A program made the translations under genes and the position numbers. Positions 60,301 to 64,000 of a stretch of DNA of 64,000 nucleotides are shown one piece after another. The notes under the pieces are model-generated. The model saw only the letters and a list, made by a program, of their open reading frames with translations. It ran no database searches and was not told the origin of the DNA. Each line of letters opens with the position of its first letter. The first letter of the stretch is position 1. The stretch comes from Aldrovandia affinis (taxonomy: Eukaryota > Chordata > Actinopteri > Notacanthiformes > Halosauridae): NCBI GenBank assembly GCA_029706075.1, contig JAINUG010000089.1, positions 248,001 through 312,000 of the forward strand, written 5' to 3'.

Positions 60301-63300
60301 AAGTGTATCTAAACTCTACTAAAAAAAAGTATTGGAACACGGCTTAAAATGACGACTGCTGAACTTCCGCCCCTCAGCGAGAGAGCAAGTATGTAGCTAG
60401 GGAAGTTTACGAAACGCTCATTTGGAACGCACACAGGCTAGGGATTCGCTATCAGGAGGGTGGGATGCCTAGCTGGTAAGAGATGCAGTTGGATTTCTAC
60501 TGTGTTTTAAATGCATTTGGTAAGCTCTAAACGATGCACTTTCTCCCGGAAATATGCTAACGACGGGGAACAGTGCTGTTACGGACTGGTAAAATGCAGG
60601 GGGATCTGGGTGTTTGTTATAATCTTGTGAAAATGTGTCGCAGATTGTCAGGAAACATTAGTCAGCGATGGTGCAGTATGTAGCTAGTCATAGCTAAAAT
60701 AGCTAGCTACGATATGTACCAAGCAACCCAGCTGTAGCAAGCAACAACTAGGAGTCGTGTGCTTTCGGCAACGTAAAGTACCTATATCCAAGACGAGTAA
60801 AGTACCACGGATGTCTGTGGAATTATTCATAATATTTCTATGCAACGACCTTTGTTTTCACAGTGTGTAGTTTTGTGCTAGTTTCCTATAATTAAATAAA
60901 ACTATTTTTCACCAGTAGTCAAATCTGATACAGTTCTTTAGGTATACGATTTTCAGTTTTTTTGTTGTTGTTTTTCAACATTATAGCTACACTGCCGTCT
61001 CTGATGGGTTGTACATAATATAATGACGCCGAACTGTTGCGTCGCTGGAGTTCAACAGAAGCAAGCAAATCCCTTGGTGTTTTTCAGGGCGTTAAAATGC
61101 CATATTAATAGCTTGCTAGAAAGTGTCCCCCGTATTGGCTACGTGAGTTTCGGTGAAACTGGCACACTGCGCTTGCGGGGATTCCATTGCACCTTCCTGC
61201 AAAATAGTGATCAGCTTCATAAATAGTACGCTTGTGTTTTTTTCTGCACCGTTGCTGACTAGCTAGCCGGTCCGACACTGAAACGCACAGCGACAGGTAA
61301 CGTTAAACATGTACTTTATTGCCTGTTTTTATTTAACAAATGTAGATGCATGCATGCAACGATTCCGCAACGACTAGTGCAAAACATGGAAACTAGATTT
61401 GCAAACGTTCACTGGCCAACATTACTTAGCTATGATAGAGAACAGGATGCCCGCTCATGTTAGTTGGCTAGCTGTTGACCTTAGCTTTTAATTAAGTGAA
61501 TATAGATCCAGCCGGCTTGAATTATGTAGTGGCGACGTTTACATGTATTTCTTTCCTTTGCATAAACGATGGCCTGGGTGTATTGCCATGAAGGAAACTA
61601 CTGCTAATGTTAGCTATCTAACAGTTACCTAAACGAATAAGCAAGCTACTAGCTAGCTGGTGAGAGAGCGACTAAATCAAGAGTTTCTAATTTTAATCAC
61701 TGTCATCGGGATACGTTCGCTAACTGACGTTACAGCACACGGTGTGAATGAAAACAACGGTTGCTATTGATTACATCTTCACACGATGAAGTTGGATAGC
61801 TAGCCGCTGGCTTCCAATAATGTATTACGTTACATTAGCTTCTGCAAATAGATTAGCTAACCAGCGAAGTAAGTTGCTTATGGCTCTCGTTGACATTCGT
61901 GTATAGGTTGGATAGATAACGTTTTTACACTTCTCATTAAGCATGCCTTTATTTGGTATTTTAAAAACTCGGTACATTGTTATCCACTAGCGTTATTTTT
62001 GCATAGCATACACATAGTTTCCAACTATGGTTTGCTTGCTTTGATTAGCTAGCCAAATTACATATTGTATGCGACACATGTCAAGAAGTAGCCTAGGCTA
62101 ACGTTATATGAGCTCACCAACTACCTGGTAGCTAAGCTCCTATAGTTACCTCATTTCAATAAAACGTGCATGCGATTTGATGTTGGAGTGAATGTTCAGT
62201 TTTGGATTTAAAGTGTTGTTACCGATGTAAAGTTAGCAACATTTCTGCAATAACTTGAACGAATTTGTTGAGGTGAGTGTGACCAGTATTTACATCTCTC
62301 GCCCATGGAAGCTGTATACATTGCTTAACCCACTCTTTTTAGCATTGTACTTATATGACATATGAATGAACAGGGTTAAGAATAAGCAAGGTTGTCTGTG
62401 GTAAAATTGAATTATTTGATGTGTTGTGAATCATTGCATGTATAGTGTCTCAGATTTTCACATTTGATCAACAAAAGCTAGTTTCTAAAATGCCGTGCAG
62501 AAAGGGCTTCATTGAATGACGTTACTTAAAGTAAAAGTTCAATTCCAGATTGTAATTTAATTTTGAATATTGCATTTGAAAAAAGCCTTCGTTCATATCC
62601 GTTCTGAATATAAAATTCTGGATGTCTGGCATCTATTGACACATTGTTTGGTTATCTTCTACTCGGCACCAAAAAACGTTTCACTTTTTCTCTAACGTAA
62701 TACACATTTCTGTACACTTAAACAGAAATAAAATGCAACTGAGACTCTTGAAAACATTGGAAATGCTTGATTTTGAATGTGGAACATTTTTGGTTGTGAA
62801 AGTGCTTGCATTTGTGCTTGAAGATGCTAGATTTTTTTAATTTTTTAAATAATGACTGTACAGTTGTTCCAAATGCTACGAAAAGCCAGACTACTGTGAA
62901 TTCAGTTACATCAACAAAGTTTTCCAAAGTTCTTATCAGGCTGGGTGCAAGGTGATGGTGAGATATAAATACAAAAAACGTTTTTTACTTTAACATATAA
63001 TAAGATCAACCATTACAACAAAGTTCTTGACAATCTCAGAATGAATGAACGTCTTGAAGGTCATTGAAAAGAACTTGAATTTTGAATTTGAAATATTGCA
63101 GGTAGTATAATACCAAACAATACAAATTGAATGTGTTGTAAGAACCATTACTGAGGTGGGGTGGGGCATCGGCTGTATATATTTTTTGCCTTACAATATT
63201 ATGATTTGAAACGCTGGCAAAGGTCTATGGACTGAAAGCTCAGCTAAATAAATTATTGCGACTTTTTGAAAGTATTTCAGTTTTGCGTGCAACTGTGTCC

Positions 63301-64000
63301 TAAGATTGCCAACTTGCTAGTTCACAATCTTTTGTAAAACCGTGACCTAATAGTGTTGGTCAGATGGCCAGTGATATGATTTGGTTTGTTACTTTGCAGG
63401 AAATTGTAACACAAAAGTAATTAATTCAGTATAGAACAGCTAGTAGAAAAACTACAGTGAATGAGTGTGCCTCACTGGGTTTCCGTGTAGCAGTATTCAT
63501 GAACATGCTCCTTGCAAAAAGTGCTGTAATCTCACAAATGCCTGTTGATTTCCCTCTCATAGTTCTGTTGCTATGGAAATGAATGCATTCCTCTGCAATA
63601 TTCCTGAGGGGCAATTATTTTGGATTCAGCTTCTCTCCTTTCAGCATGGCTATAGTCATATAGGCCTAGGCCAAGTTCCTCATATCTTTGTTTAGTTAGG
63701 TCTAGCTATTGGAGCGTTGTGAGTGTATTCTTTTTCCACTGAAAGGCTGATGTAAATGGATGCCAATTTTCTTTCCCAGTATCAATTTTATTAATGCTGT
63801 GCCTTTGTTTTTCCTTTAAAAAAAAAAAAAAAACATATTTCCTGTAGCATTAGCTGAAAAATGTAAAATCTGAATTGTAGTATTGATGTCACATTTCAAG
63901 GTGCAAAGAGAGGCTTTTGTGGGGTTTTTTTCCTTTTGTTTTTTTTGTCGTCTCTTGCCCTCGGTGTCCTATGGTAATTTAAGGCCCTTTTGAGAGGTTT
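60301..64000. other. Possible 5' region of a neighbouring gene; no exon assigned
   Basis: From 60390 to 62130 the DNA is dense in TAGCTA/GCTAGC and AACGTTA words. A candidate non-coding first exon would end CGCACAGCGACAG/GTAACG at about 61296. The rest (62200-64000) is AT-rich with an A-run at 63818-63833 and nothing I can name. Confidence 0.35.

Overview
This is nuclear DNA from a ray-finned (teleost-type) fish. The evidence is long introns with GT/AG borders, dense microsatellites, fish-type tRNA-derived SINEs, L2/Rex-like LINE scraps and many internally deleted Tc1/mariner elements. The species cannot be named from the sequence alone.

Two protein-coding genes are supported. The first, on the + strand (7053-24270), is the 3' part of wtip, an Ajuba/Zyxin-family LIM protein. 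Seven exons encode the three C-terminal LIM domains and a class I PDZ-binding tail (VTEL). The long N-terminal exon lies upstream of the window, so bases 1-7052 are intron. A 3' UTR of about 2.5 kb follows. The second, on the - strand (53941 down to 40928), is a complete 18-exon glucose-6-phosphate isomerase gene (gpi). It has 553 codons, every exon junction keeps frame, and a polyadenylation signal lies at 40705-40710. wtip and gpi are transcribed towards each other across a spacer of about 14 kb.

Layout: 1-7052, wtip upstream intron with a 322-bp long-arm inverted-repeat element. 7053-24270, wtip LIM exons; the 11.3-kb intron inside LIM1 holds a hAT MITE with target-site duplication, a 125-bp segment present twice and a SINE. 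24271-26757, wtip 3' UTR. 26758-40704, gene-free spacer with two Tc1-like remnants (one carrying a SINE), a palindromic MITE, a Rex-like reverse-transcriptase remnant, a SINE with a tRNA-like head and a third Tc1 remnant. 40705-53941, gpi; its introns carry two more Tc1 derivatives, two SINEs and an L2 3' end. 54200-60300, gpi upstream DNA with an L2-type LINE 3' end, a 97-bp MITE and a Tc1 copy with about 220-bp terminal inverted repeats, itself interrupted by a SINE with a perfect 12-bp target duplication. 60300-64000, no firm gene; it is rich in TAGCTA and AACGTTA words and may be the 5' region of a neighbouring gene.

The two genes do not share a pathway: wtip is a junction/centrosome scaffold in Hippo and Wnt signalling, and gpi is the second enzyme of glycolysis. 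Their linkage recalls human 19q13.11 (GPI-PDCD2L-UBA2-WTIP, from memory), but here orientation differs and the two intervening genes are not seen. No prokaryote-type system, CRISPR array, functional tRNA or rRNA gene was found. The most unusual signals are repeat architectures: nested insertions, a SINE/LINE shared 3' tail, long palindromic MITEs and an unexplained 125-bp duplication.
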